Source of the DNA: Palsa-147 sp049279675
Lineage (GTDB): Bacteria; Acidobacteriota; Terriglobia; Acidiferrales; UBA7541
Direction: 5' to 3'
Length of the DNA stretch: 64,000 bases
NCBI GenBank assembly: GCA_049279675.1
Contig: JBAPOP010000101.1
Coordinates: 1 to 64,000, forward strand
Both the position numbers and the translations under genes were made by a program. The notes under the pieces are model-generated. The model made no database searches and was not told where the DNA came from. It saw only the letters and a program-made list of their open reading frames with translations. Of the stretch, positions 42,124 to 51,074 are shown piece after piece; the first letter of the stretch is position 1, and the number at the start of each line of letters is the position of its first letter.

Positions 42124-42271
42124 AACCGTCGAGTCCACAATCTTCTTATCAACCTCGCGCCGGTCTCGCTGGGCGGCTATCAGTCGGCCGCCCGCCCGCC
42201 GCTAAATCCAATTCGTCCACTCGCGCGTACTCCCTCTAGAAAGCTGAATCGAGCTGACGAGGGTGACACTG

Positions 42272-43126
42272 ATGATGGACGCGCAAACGAGCAGTGCCGA
42301 ATTTGATCTCGAACGATATCTGCGAAATTCAAAGAAAGTGGATATCAGCGATCTCGACCTTGACGAGGCCGCAAAGTATCCGCTCACGACGGAAGAAATT
42401 CGCAGCCTGACGTACATGATGGACATCGAGTCGCACACGATTGTCTATCTGCGAAGCATTCTCTCCACGTGCGCCATCGAAGACCCCGACACGACGGCAT
42501 TTCTGAGTTGCTGGGCGTATGAGGAACATTTTCACGGGCGAACGATCGGGCAATTTCTCACCGCGTGCGGCGTCGAGCATTCACGCGATCGCATCGCGGA
42601 AGTGCAGCGCTCGACTTCTTACACAGAGTGGCTGAAAGATATGGGCGCGTCGCTCATTTGCCAGCTCTCGCGGCATTTTCACGGCGCGTACCTGACCTAC
42701 GGCGCAATTTCGGAACTTTCGACGCTGGAAGGCTACAGCGTAATGGCGCGCCGGACGCAGAATCCGATTCTCGCAGAAATCATGCGGCGGCTAGCGAAGG
42801 ACGAACGACGGCACTTTTCGTTCTACTACAACAAAGCGAAGAGCCAACTGCGGCACCGCAACGCGCAGCGGCTCACCACTTTCATCATCAAACATTTTTG
42901 GCTGCCGGTGGGCGGCGGCGTAAAACCGGACGCCGAAGTCGAATGGATTTTGAGTTTTATTCTCGGCGATTTGATGGGCGCGCAAATCGCCGCTAGAATC
43001 GATCAGACCATCGCGAAGCTGCCGGGACTGGAATGGTTCGACCGCCTGACGCGCGGCCGCGAAGAAGCGCTACGCAAAATCGGCGGCGCTCCCATCCACC
43101 AACCCGCCATCGCGAGCGGCGATTGA
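42272..43126 (+). CDS. Ferritin-like diiron protein, acyl-ACP-desaturase-like
   Basis: 284 residues from the ATG at 42272 (GAGGG upstream). A four-helix diiron pattern is visible: DIESH near 55, WAYEEHFHG near 87 (EExxHG) and LAKDERRHF near 175 (DExRH), the pair of motifs found in soluble acyl-ACP desaturases (EENRHG, DEKRHE). So it probably binds a carboxylate-bridged diiron centre and oxidises a lipid or another substrate. Shorter than plant enzymes but close to actinobacterial DesA forms. Stands alone just before the arginine operon. Confidence 0.78.
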   Translation: MMDAQTSSAEFDLERYLRNSKKVDISDLDLDEAAKYPLTTEEIRSLTYMMDIESHTIVYLRSILSTCAIEDPDTTAFLSCWAYEEHFHGRTIGQFLTACGVEHSRDRIAEVQRSTSYTEWLKDMGASLICQLSRHFHGAYLTYGAISELSTLEGYSVMARRTQNPILAEIMRRLAKDERRHFSFYYNKAKSQLRHRNAQRLTTFIIKHFWLPVGGGVKPDAEVEWILSFILGDLMGAQIAARIDQTIAKLPGLEWFDRLTRGREEALRKIGGAPIHQPAIASGD

Positions 43127-43177
43127 GCGGCTTCGTCGAGCGATAGCAATCCTTCTCGATTCCACAACAACTTCCAG

Positions 43178-43225
43178 TTGACAGCGCGGCCTCCATGTAT
43201 GAATATGCATGTGAGTGCATATTCA
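43178..43225 (+). promoter_or_regulatory. Arginine operon promoter with ARG-box palindrome
   Basis: TTGACA (43178-43183), 17-bp spacer, GAATAT (43201-43206). A perfect inverted repeat TGAATATGCA / TGCATATTCA (43200-43209, 43216-43225) covers the -10 and transcript start and fits the ArgR operator form TGAAT..ATTCA. It supports arginine-dependent self-repression and rules out the GTG at 43215 as start of argR. Confidence 0.85.
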
Positions 43226-43238
43226 GTCAGAAGGCTGC

Positions 43239-43688
43239 TTGAGCACACATAAACGATACCGGCAAGGACAGATCCTGAATCTGCTGACGCACGTCCCGGT
43301 GGCGAATCAGGACGCGCTTCGGAAGCAACTCGTCCGGCGTGGATTGAACGTCACGCAGGCGACGCTTTCGCGAGACCTTCGCGAATTGAAACTCGTCAAG
43401 ACTTCGGAAGGATATCGTCCGCTCAATGCTGTTGCGGAAGAGCCGCCTGCCCTGGCATCGCTCGGACGAGCTGTCAGCGAATTTCTTCTCGATATTCGCC
43501 CAGCGCAAAATCTTCTTGTGCTGAAAACTCCGCCGGGAGGCGCGCAACCGCTCGCGGCAGCCGTTGACGCCGAGCATTGGAGCGAGATCGCCGGGACGCT
43601 CGCCGGCGACGACACCGTTCTCATCATCACGCCTTCACGCTCAGCGCGTGCTGCTCTCGAAAAAAGGCTAAGGGGGTTGCTGCGATGA
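43239..43688 (+). CDS. argR: Arginine repressor ArgR
   Basis: 149 residues from a TTG at 43239 (AGAAGG just upstream); the longer GTG start would lie in the operator. N-terminal winged helix: QILNLLTHVPVANQDALRKQLV, NVTQATLSRDLRELKLVKT. C-terminal hexamerisation/arginine domain with GGAQPLAAAVDAEHWSEIAGTLAGDDTVLIIT, containing the usual GDDT arginine-site residues. First gene of the operon it should control; overlaps argC as ATGA. Confidence 0.92.
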   Translation: MSTHKRYRQGQILNLLTHVPVANQDALRKQLVRRGLNVTQATLSRDLRELKLVKTSEGYRPLNAVAEEPPALASLGRAVSEFLLDIRPAQNLLVLKTPPGGAQPLAAAVDAEHWSEIAGTLAGDDTVLIITPSRSARAALEKRLRGLLR

Positions 43689-44719
43689 CGGACCCATTAC
43701 GGGTCGCCGTCGTCGGAGCCACGGGCTACGCAGGCTACGAATTGGCCCGGCTTCTCCTTCGGCACCCCAACACAGAAAAGCCAACGTTCTACCTCCGCGA
43801 GGGCTATGCGAACGTGCATTGCTTGAGCGAGCTCTTTCCGCAATTGCGCGGATGGGGAGATGCGCCGTGCCGCACATTCTCCGTCGACGCGATCAAGGAA
43901 AGCGGCGCGAGCGTCGCGTTTCTTGCCACGCCGCACGAGGCGTCGATCGAAGTCGTCCCGGAATTGCTGGCCGCTGGACTGAAGGTCGTGGATTTGAGCG
44001 GAGCGTTTCGCTTCTCCGATCCGGAGACATTTAGTCAGTGGTACAAGCTTGCTGCTCCATCGCGAAAGACGCTCGAGCAAGCCGTCTACGGCCTGCCGGA
44101 ACTCTATGCGGATAAATTGCCGGGCGCGCGGCTGATTGCGAATCCGGGTTGCTATCCGACTTCCGTGATCCTCGGGCTGCGCCCTCTGGTCGAGGCCGGT
44201 TGGATAGACAAGTCGCGGGGCGTGGTCTGCGACTGCAAGTCAGGCGCGAGCGGGGCTGGCAAAGAACCCAAGCGGGAGACACAGTTCGTCGAGGTGAACG
44301 AGAATTTTCGCGCATACGGCCTCTTCAAGCATCGCCATACGCCGGAAGTGGTGGAGCACACGGGCCTCGATGCTGCGGACGTGATTTTCACGACGCACCT
44401 GCTGCCAATTGATCGCGGAATTCTTTCGACGCTATACGTCTGGCTGAGTGAGCCGCGAAAAGCCGAAGAGGTTGAAGCGGTTTATCGGCGATTTTACGCG
44501 AATCGTTCTCTCGTGCGGATTTCGCCCGCGGGAAAAATTCCCGAGTTGCAGGACGTGGCGCGGACAAATTTCTGCGACATCGGCTTCGTGCTCGACGATT
44601 CGGGATCGCGGCTGATCGTTGTGTCCTGCCTCGACAATCTTGGCAAGGGCGCCGCGGGACAGGCCGTGCAAAATCTCAATGGAATGCAGGGATATCCGGA
44701 AACGGCGGGGTTGCTATGA
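43685..44719 (+). CDS. argC: N-acetyl-gamma-glutamyl-phosphate reductase
   Basis: 344 residues from the ATG at 43685 that overlaps the argR stop; an upstream frame start is inside argR. NADP Rossmann motif VAVVGATGYAGYELARLL; catalytic cysteine in IANPGCYPTS; conserved His/Arg in FKHRHTPEV. Reduces N-acetylglutamyl phosphate to the semialdehyde, third step of arginine synthesis. Overlaps argB by 4 bp. Confidence 0.95.
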   Translation: MTDPLRVAVVGATGYAGYELARLLLRHPNTEKPTFYLREGYANVHCLSELFPQLRGWGDAPCRTFSVDAIKESGASVAFLATPHEASIEVVPELLAAGLKVVDLSGAFRFSDPETFSQWYKLAAPSRKTLEQAVYGLPELYADKLPGARLIANPGCYPTSVILGLRPLVEAGWIDKSRGVVCDCKSGASGAGKEPKRETQFVEVNENFRAYGLFKHRHTPEVVEHTGLDAADVIFTTHLLPIDRGILSTLYVWLSEPRKAEEVEAVYRRFYANRSLVRISPAGKIPELQDVARTNFCDIGFVLDDSGSRLIVVSCLDNLGKGAAGQAVQNLNGMQGYPETAGLL

Positions 44720-45537
44720 GGCTCGTTGTAAAAATTGCAGGCGCGCTACTGGAGAGCGAGAAGACTGTCCAGACGATCGCGCAGCAAATTTGCCAGCTCG
44801 CGGCGGAAGGCCACGAACTTTTGGTCATTCACGGCGGTGGCAAGATTTTCACGACCACGCTGAAGCGGATGGGGATCGAAAGCCAATTCGTCGGCGGACT
44901 GCGCGTAACGGATCGCGAGACACGCGACATCGCCGTGATGGTCTTCGGCGGCCTGCTGAATAAGAATTTGGCCGCGGCGATTTCGCTCGCGGGCCAGCCA
45001 GCCGTTGGAATCTCGGCCACGGACTCGGCGTGCTTTACTGCAGAACCGATGGTCCACAACGAAGTGGAGGGCGGGCTCGGTTTCGTTGGGTATCTGACTG
45101 GCGTCAACGTCGACTTCTTGGAATCGCTCTGGCGGGCAAACTTGGTGCCGGTGGCGTCGTGCCTCGGGCTTGGGTCCGACGGCGAGCTCTACAACATTAA
45201 CGCCGATCACATGGCCGCGGCGTGCGCCGAATATTGCCACGCGGACCGGCTTGTTTTTCTCACCGACGTTGCGGGCGTGCTCGATGACGGCGAAGTTTTG
45301 CAGGTAGTGAACGGCGGCGAGGTCGAGGCGCTGATACGGCAAAACAAAGTTTCTGGCGGGATGGTGTTGAAGCTTGAAGCGTCGAAGCGGGCGCTGGCGG
45401 GCGGCGTCAAACAGGTTCGCATCGTCGGCGGCACGAGTCCAGATGCATTATTGCACGCCGCGAACGGGGCGAACGGACATGGAACGCTGGTGACACCGAT
45501 GTTCGACGCGGCGGCCGACGAGACGGCGGCACGATGA
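44716..45537 (+). CDS. argB: Acetylglutamate kinase
   Basis: 273 residues, amino-acid kinase fold. VKIAGALLESEKTVQ at the start (the catalytic Lys), VIHGGGKIFTTTLKRMG, VGGLRVTDRETRDIAVMVFGGLLNK and NINADHMAAACAEY, typical of NAGK. Second step of the pathway, usually the one inhibited by arginine. The long N-terminal helix of arginine-sensitive enzymes is missing, so feedback may rest with the synthase or ArgR. Overlaps its neighbours by 4 bp on both sides. Confidence 0.94.
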   Translation: MRLVVKIAGALLESEKTVQTIAQQICQLAAEGHELLVIHGGGKIFTTTLKRMGIESQFVGGLRVTDRETRDIAVMVFGGLLNKNLAAAISLAGQPAVGISATDSACFTAEPMVHNEVEGGLGFVGYLTGVNVDFLESLWRANLVPVASCLGLGSDGELYNINADHMAAACAEYCHADRLVFLTDVAGVLDDGEVLQVVNGGEVEALIRQNKVSGGMVLKLEASKRALAGGVKQVRIVGGTSPDALLHAANGANGHGTLVTPMFDAAADETAAR

Positions 45538-46862
45538 AAAAGCGCGCGGCAAAACGTGGCGGTTCGGCGGCAAAGATTCGCCGCGAGGAAGCGCGTTATC
45601 TCATGAACACGTACAAGCGCCCCGCCATCGTGTTCACGCACGGAAGAGGCAGCTATCTCTACGACGATCGTGGCGCGAAGTATCTCGATTTTCTCGGCGG
45701 CATCGCCGTGAATTCGCTCGGCTATTCGCATCCGCGCGTGGTGAAAGTGATTCGCCGCGAGGCGGGCCGCGCGATTCACTTCTCAAACTTGTTTCACAAT
45801 GAGTTTCAAGGGCCGCTGGCGCGAAAGCTCGCTGCGTGGTCAGGCCTCGATCGCGTTTTCTTCACGAACAGCGGCACGGAAGCCATTGAAGGCGCGCTGA
45901 AAATTGCGCGAGCGCACGCCCGAGCGCGGGCTACCAACGGCTCTGCAGCGAAAACGCGCATTCTCGCGCTGACTGGGTCGTTTCACGGACGCACTTTGGG
46001 CTCGCTGGCGCTCACCTATCCGGCGAAATATCGCGAACCATTCATGCCGCTCGTTCCGGGCGCCGACTTCGTGAAACTGAACGATATCGCAGATCTCGAA
46101 GCGAAGTTCGATTCGGGCGTGTGCGCGCTGGTGATGGAAACGATTCAAGGCGAAGGCGGCATTTTCCCGGTGAGTGAAGAATTTTGGAATCGCGCGCGGG
46201 AACTTGCCGCCGAGAAAGGCGCGGCACTCATCGCGGATGAAATCCAGTGCGGACTTGGCAGGACGGGCCGCGCGTTCGCGTATCAAAAGTTCAAAAGCAC
46301 GCCGGACATCGTGACGATTGCGAAGCCGCTTGCCGCCGGGCTTCCGCTGGGCGCGATTCTCGCGAATGAGGAATTCGCGAGCGCGCTGTCTCCCGGGATG
46401 CATGGAACTACGTTTGGCGGAGGACCTCTTGTGTGCGCGACGGCACTTGAAGTTCTGCAAACAATCGAGGACGAGAAGTTGATGAAGAATGCTCGCGAGC
46501 GTGGCGCGGAATTGGTTCGCGGGCTCCAGCGGTTAGCGGCGCGATTCGATTTTGTGCGCGAGATACGCGGAGAAGGCCTGATGCTCGGACTCGACCTGAG
46601 CGTCGAAGGCGCGCCATTCGTCGAGGCGGCGCTTCAGCGCGGACTGATCGTCAACTGCACGCACGATCACATTTTGCGCTTCCTGCCGCCGCTCAATATT
46701 CAAACCGCGCAAGTGAAAGAGTTCTTGTCGAAGCTTGAATCCATATTTGCAGAAACACCTCTGCCGAAACCAATCAGCACGGAGGCAGCAAAAGCTGCGC
46801 CGCCCGCGAAATGGAATGCGGCAGAAACTCGCGAGACGGCGATGCCGCTCGCAGCTCGTTGA
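45534..46862 (+). CDS. argD: Acetylornithine aminotransferase
   Basis: 442 residues, class-III PLP aminotransferase. A basic stretch (KKRAAKRGGSAAK) precedes the fold. Motifs: FLGGIAVNSLGYSHPRV, FTNSGTEAIEGALKIARAH, TGSFHGRTLGSLALT, LIADEIQCGLGRTGRAFAYQ, TIAKPLAAGLPLGA (PLP Lys) and GTTFGGGPLVCATALEVL. C-terminal Ala/Pro tail of about 35 residues is extra. Fourth step of the pathway. Confidence 0.94.
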   Translation: MKKRAAKRGGSAAKIRREEARYLMNTYKRPAIVFTHGRGSYLYDDRGAKYLDFLGGIAVNSLGYSHPRVVKVIRREAGRAIHFSNLFHNEFQGPLARKLAAWSGLDRVFFTNSGTEAIEGALKIARAHARARATNGSAAKTRILALTGSFHGRTLGSLALTYPAKYREPFMPLVPGADFVKLNDIADLEAKFDSGVCALVMETIQGEGGIFPVSEEFWNRARELAAEKGAALIADEIQCGLGRTGRAFAYQKFKSTPDIVTIAKPLAAGLPLGAILANEEFASALSPGMHGTTFGGGPLVCATALEVLQTIEDEKLMKNARERGAELVRGLQRLAARFDFVREIRGEGLMLGLDLSVEGAPFVEAALQRGLIVNCTHDHILRFLPPLNIQTAQVKEFLSKLESIFAETPLPKPISTEAAKAAPPAKWNAAETRETAMPLAAR

Positions 46863-46873
46863 TCGAGGAGAAC

Positions 46874-47821
46874 ATGGCAACCGCCACAACATCACCGACG
46901 ATCCCGTTGCAACACGATCTACTCACCGGAATGGAATGGACGCCTGCGCAGGTTCGCAACGTGCTCCAGCTCGCTGCGGACGTCAAGGCTCGCCCGGATC
47001 GCTACCGTGGCGCGCTCGCGGGACGATTTCTCGCTTTGATTTTCGAGAAACCGTCGCTGCGCACGCGCGTGACGTTCGAAGTCGGAATCGCGAGCCTCGG
47101 CGGATCGGCCACCTTCCTCGATCACACGGCGTCGCATCTCGGCGAGCGCGAGGCAGTTTCAGACGTGGCGCGGAGCCTTGAACGCTGGACCAACGGAATC
47201 GTCGCGCGGCTCTTCAAGCAATCGGCGCTCGAGGAGCTGGCCCAGAACGCGCGCATTCCCGTGATCAATGCTCTAACGGATCGTTTTCATCCCTGCCAGG
47301 CGATTTCGGATTTCTTCACGCTCGAAGAGCATTTTGGCGGGCTGCGCGGCCTTCGAATCGCGTACGTCGGCGACGGAAATAACGTCTGCCATTCCCTGCT
47401 GAGCATCGGCGCGCGGCTTGGGGCGCACATTCGAGTTGCCGTGCCGGCGAGTTACGAGCCGGATTCTGGTGTCGTCGCGGAAGCGCGGCGCGCGGCGCGC
47501 GATACACGCGGCAAGATCGAGATCGTCAATTCGCCGGAAGAAGCTGTAGCAGGCGTGCAGGCCATCTACACAGACGTCTGGACCAGCATGGGCCAGGAGG
47601 CAGAAGCTTCCGCGCGCACGACCGCGTTCAACGGATTCCAAGTGAACACAGAGCTTTTTGCGCATGCGGCGCCCGAAGCGGTTTTCATGCATTGCCTTCC
47701 GGCGCACCGCGGCATGGAAGTTTCAGATGAGGTGATGGAATCGCCGCGCTCGATTGTGTTCGATCAGGCGGAGAATCGCCTGCACGTGCAGAAGGCAATT
47801 CTGCTCACGTTACTTTCCTAA
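46874..47821 (+). CDS. argF: Ornithine carbamoyltransferase
   Basis: 315 residues from the ATG at 46874 with GAGGAG upstream; the longer frame lies in argD. Carbamoyl-phosphate site FEKPSLRTRVTFEVG, domain linker FHPCQAISDFFTLEEHFGGL, YVGDGNNVCHSL and the ornithine loop MHCLPAHRGMEVSDEV. These match ornithine rather than acetylornithine carbamoyltransferase, in agreement with argJ making free ornithine. Confidence 0.94.
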   Translation: MATATTSPTIPLQHDLLTGMEWTPAQVRNVLQLAADVKARPDRYRGALAGRFLALIFEKPSLRTRVTFEVGIASLGGSATFLDHTASHLGEREAVSDVARSLERWTNGIVARLFKQSALEELAQNARIPVINALTDRFHPCQAISDFFTLEEHFGGLRGLRIAYVGDGNNVCHSLLSIGARLGAHIRVAVPASYEPDSGVVAEARRAARDTRGKIEIVNSPEEAVAGVQAIYTDVWTSMGQEAEASARTTAFNGFQVNTELFAHAAPEAVFMHCLPAHRGMEVSDEVMESPRSIVFDQAENRLHVQKAILLTLLS

Positions 47822-47830
47822 AGGATATCG

Positions 47831-49159
47831 ATGCCAACGAAGCAGGCGAAGCACAAAACAAAATCAAAGCACGCGAGAATGAATGGGCACGGCGGGGCGC
47901 ACGGCGAGAACGGACACGCCGAGGCGACGACCGATGTCGCGACGAAAGCGCGGGTCGAGGGCGCGGCGCCGAAGAAAGTCGTGCTGGCCTATTCGGGCGG
48001 ACTCGATACATCGGTCATCGTGGCGTGGCTGATCGAAACGTACGGTTGCGAAGTGATCGCGATGATCGGCGATCTCGGGCAGGAGGAAGATCTCGAAGCG
48101 GCGCGGCGAAAAGCCTTGGCCACCGGCGCGAGCACGGCATACGTCGAAGACCTGCGCACCGAATTCATTACGGATTTCATTTGGCCCACTCTGCGCGCCG
48201 GCGCGGTTTACGAACACAAATATTTGCTCGGCACATCGTTCGCGCGACCTCTGCTCGCGCAGCGGCAAGTAGAGCTCGCGCGGAGAGTCGGCGCCGATGC
48301 TGTGGCGCATGGCTGCACTGGCAAAGGCAACGATCAAGTGCGATTCGAATTGGCGGCGAAGGCGCTGGCGCCAGAGCTGCGAATCATCGCGCCGTGGCGC
48401 GAGTGGGACATCGTGTCGCGCGAGGACGCAATCGCCTACGCGGAAGCTCACCACATCCCCGTCGAGCAAACGCAGGCCAATATTTACAGCCGGGACCGCA
48501 ACATCTGGCACTTGAGCCACGAAGGCGGGCGGCTCGAGGATCCGGCGAACGCACCGGAAGAGGCCATGTGGCAATGGGTGGTCGCGCCATCGGCCGCGCC
48601 CGACAAGCCAACGCGCATCGAAATCGGATTCGAAGCGGGCATTCCGGTGTCGGTGGATGGCAAGAAGCTCGGGCCGGTTGAACTCGTTGAGAAACTGAAT
48701 GAAGTCGCGGCGGCGAACGGCGTTGGGCGAACCGACATCGTCGAGAATCGGCTGGTAGGGATCAAATCGCGCGGCGCGTATGAAACTCCCGGCGGCACGC
48801 TCCTGGTGACAGCGCATCGCGAACTCGAGACGCTGAGCCTTGACCGCGAAACCGCGCATTACCAGCAGATTCTTTCGTTGCGTTACGCGGAGATGGTCTA
48901 TTACGGAATGTGGTTTACACCATTGCGCGAAGCGCTCGATGCGTTTTTTGCAAGCGCACAGAGCCGCGTCACCGGCACGGTCGGACTTGAACTTTATAAA
49001 GGCAACGTCAACGTGATTACGCGACGCTCGCCGAACTCGCTTTATCGGACGAATCTCGCGAGCTTCACGATGACCGGTTACAATCCGAAAGACGCCGAGG
49101 GATTTATCAATTTGTTCGCTCTGCCGATCACCGTGCCTCAGGGAGATTCCCGGCGTTGA
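47831..49159 (+). CDS. argG: Argininosuccinate synthase
   Basis: 442 residues. An unusual low-complexity N-terminus of about 45 residues, rich in Lys, His, Gly and Ala, precedes the PP-loop VVLAYSGGLDTSVIVAWL. Then MIGDLGQEEDLEAARRKA, VAHGCTGKGNDQVRFELAAK and SRDRNIWHLSHEGG. It joins citrulline and aspartate using ATP. The extension is absent from most ArgG proteins and could be disordered. Stop overlaps the argH TTG. Confidence 0.94.
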   Translation: MPTKQAKHKTKSKHARMNGHGGAHGENGHAEATTDVATKARVEGAAPKKVVLAYSGGLDTSVIVAWLIETYGCEVIAMIGDLGQEEDLEAARRKALATGASTAYVEDLRTEFITDFIWPTLRAGAVYEHKYLLGTSFARPLLAQRQVELARRVGADAVAHGCTGKGNDQVRFELAAKALAPELRIIAPWREWDIVSREDAIAYAEAHHIPVEQTQANIYSRDRNIWHLSHEGGRLEDPANAPEEAMWQWVVAPSAAPDKPTRIEIGFEAGIPVSVDGKKLGPVELVEKLNEVAAANGVGRTDIVENRLVGIKSRGAYETPGGTLLVTAHRELETLSLDRETAHYQQILSLRYAEMVYYGMWFTPLREALDAFFASAQSRVTGTVGLELYKGNVNVITRRSPNSLYRTNLASFTMTGYNPKDAEGFINLFALPITVPQGDSRR

Positions 49160-50565
49160 GCGATTCCACCGACAACAAAATGTGGGGCGGTCGATTCGAG
49201 CGGAGCCCCGACGCGTCCTTTTACGAGTTTCAGCGCTCGTGGCGATTCGATCGGAGATTGCTGCCGTACGAACTCGCTCTCGATCGCGCCTGGGCCAAGG
49301 GACTCGAGCGCGCTCGCCTACTTTCCGCCGATGAATGCTCGCAAATTCTTCGCGCGCTCGACGGAATCGTGCGCCGGGCGAAATCGGACGCCGCGTGGCT
49401 CGACAATTCCAAGGCCGAAGACGTGCATCACTTCGTGGAAATTGCGTTGATCGAGCTTCTGGGTCCGGTGGGAGCAAAACTCCACACGGGACGCAGCCGC
49501 AACGAAATGGTGGCGACGGAATTTCGGATGTTTGTGAAGGAAGCGGCGCGTGCAATGGCCGGCGGGGTGGCAGCGCTCGTGGAGGCTATCGCGCAACAGG
49601 CCGAGCGCAATCTGAGCGTCCCGATGGCGGGGATGACGCACATGCAACACGCGCAGCCAATTCTGCTGTCGCATTTCCTCCTCGCCCACGCAGAGGCATT
49701 CCTTCGCGATGGAGAACGGATCTTGAGCGCCGCGGCGCGCGCGGATGTATGCCCGCTCGGATCGGGCGCGTTGGCTGGCTGCGCCTTCCCTGTCGATCGC
49801 GAGGCGCTCGCGCGCGAGCTTGGCTTTTCCGGCGTCACCGCCAACAGCCTTGACGCTGTGAGCGATCGCGACTTCGCCCTCGAATATCTCTTCGCGCTTT
49901 CGGTTTTAGCGACGCATCTTTCGCGGTTGAGCGAAGACTTCGTTCTGTTTGCATCCACGGAATTCAGTTACGTGACATTGCCGGACGAATTTTCCACTGG
50001 CAGCAGCCTCATGCCGCAAAAGAAAAATCCCGATGCGTGGGAACTAATTCGCGGCAAGTCCGGCCGGATTTCGAGCGCGCTCGTTTCCCTGCTGATGACG
50101 ATGAAGGGGCTTCCGACGAGTTACCAACGCGATTTGCAGGAAGACAAAGAGCCTCTGTTCGATGCGCACGACGAGGCAATGGGAATGGTCCGCGTGGCCG
50201 CGGGCGCTCTCGCGGCAACGAAGTTCAACGAAGCAAAATTGCGTGCCGGCGCGGCGAATCCCGCGTTGCTGGCAACGGAAGCGGCAGATTATCTAGTGGC
50301 GCGCGGCGTGCCGTTCCGTGAGGCGCATGAAATCGTCGGTCGAATCGTGCGCGAGGCCGAGCTGCAATCGACGTCAATCGTTGGTCTCTCTCTCGACGCG
50401 CTGAGGAAGCACTCGCCGGCATTCGCGACGGATTATTTCAAGGAAGTGACTCTCGAAGCTGCGCTGGCGCGCAAGAGCGTGCCGGGAGGAACGTCCATCG
50501 CATCCGTGCGATCCGCACTCGATAAATTACATGCAAGAGCTGGCGCTCTCGAGGCTGTGCGATGA
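49156..50565 (+). CDS. argH: Argininosuccinate lyase
   Basis: 469 residues starting at a TTG that overlaps the argG stop as TTGA; GGGAG lies nine bases upstream. KMWGGRFERSPD at the N-terminus, LHTGRSRNEMVATEFRMFVK, MAGMTHMQHAQPILLSHFL, and the fumarase-superfamily signature TGSSLMPQKKNPDAWEL carrying the catalytic Ser loop. Cleaves argininosuccinate to arginine and fumarate, the last step. Confidence 0.94.
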   Translation: MSDSTDNKMWGGRFERSPDASFYEFQRSWRFDRRLLPYELALDRAWAKGLERARLLSADECSQILRALDGIVRRAKSDAAWLDNSKAEDVHHFVEIALIELLGPVGAKLHTGRSRNEMVATEFRMFVKEAARAMAGGVAALVEAIAQQAERNLSVPMAGMTHMQHAQPILLSHFLLAHAEAFLRDGERILSAAARADVCPLGSGALAGCAFPVDREALARELGFSGVTANSLDAVSDRDFALEYLFALSVLATHLSRLSEDFVLFASTEFSYVTLPDEFSTGSSLMPQKKNPDAWELIRGKSGRISSALVSLLMTMKGLPTSYQRDLQEDKEPLFDAHDEAMGMVRVAAGALAATKFNEAKLRAGAANPALLATEAADYLVARGVPFREAHEIVGRIVREAELQSTSIVGLSLDALRKHSPAFATDYFKEVTLEAALARKSVPGGTSIASVRSALDKLHARAGALEAVR

Positions 50566-51074
50566 GAACGAGGAAGGCTCGCATCGCGGACGTTGCCGCG
50601 ATTGAGAAGCTTATCGATCACTACGCGTCGCAAGGAACCTTGCTGCCGCGCGGCAACGACGACATTCGCCGTCATCTCAACGGATTTCTCGTTGCGATCG
50701 AAGGCGGCGAAGTCATCGGATGCGTTTCGCTCGAATGGTACAGCTCCGCGCTCGCCGAGATCCGGTCGCTCGCGGTAAATCCAGATATTCGCGGCCGCGG
50801 AACAGGAACGCGCTTGATGAACGCGGCGCTTGATCTGGCCGAAAAGAGGAAAATTGGAAGGGTCTTTGCCCTCACGAGCTCGCCACAATTTTTTATCCAG
50901 CAGGGCTTCGGCCTTTCGAACCGGTTCGCGCTGCATGAAAAAATTGACCGTGATTGCATTCATTGCGCGAAGGCGCAGACTTGCCGCCTGTCAGCCGTCG
51001 TATTGAACGTGTCGGAAGCGCACGCCGCTCTCAATATTCTCTCCGTTACCTCGGAAGCCGCTCAGGCGGAGTAA
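50562..51074 (+). CDS. argA: Short-type N-acetylglutamate synthase (GNAT)
   Basis: 170 residues, GNAT fold with acetyl-CoA motif SLAVNPDIRGRGTGTRLMNAAL. N-terminus RKARIADVAAIEKLIDHYASQGTLLPR and the cysteine-bearing tail IDRDCIHCAKAQTCRLSAVVL are typical of short bacterial NAGS enzymes that lack the kinase-like domain of E. coli ArgA. It primes the cycle while argJ recycles the acetyl group. Overlaps argH (ATGA) and argJ (TAATG). Confidence 0.88.
   Translation: MRTRKARIADVAAIEKLIDHYASQGTLLPRGNDDIRRHLNGFLVAIEGGEVIGCVSLEWYSSALAEIRSLAVNPDIRGRGTGTRLMNAALDLAEKRKIGRVFALTSSPQFFIQQGFGLSNRFALHEKIDRDCIHCAKAQTCRLSAVVLNVSEAHAALNILSVTSEAAQAE

Noticed and set aside
47864..49555. 563-codon minus-strand frame across argG and argH
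   Set aside because: Arg/His-rich shadow of two well-identified genes.
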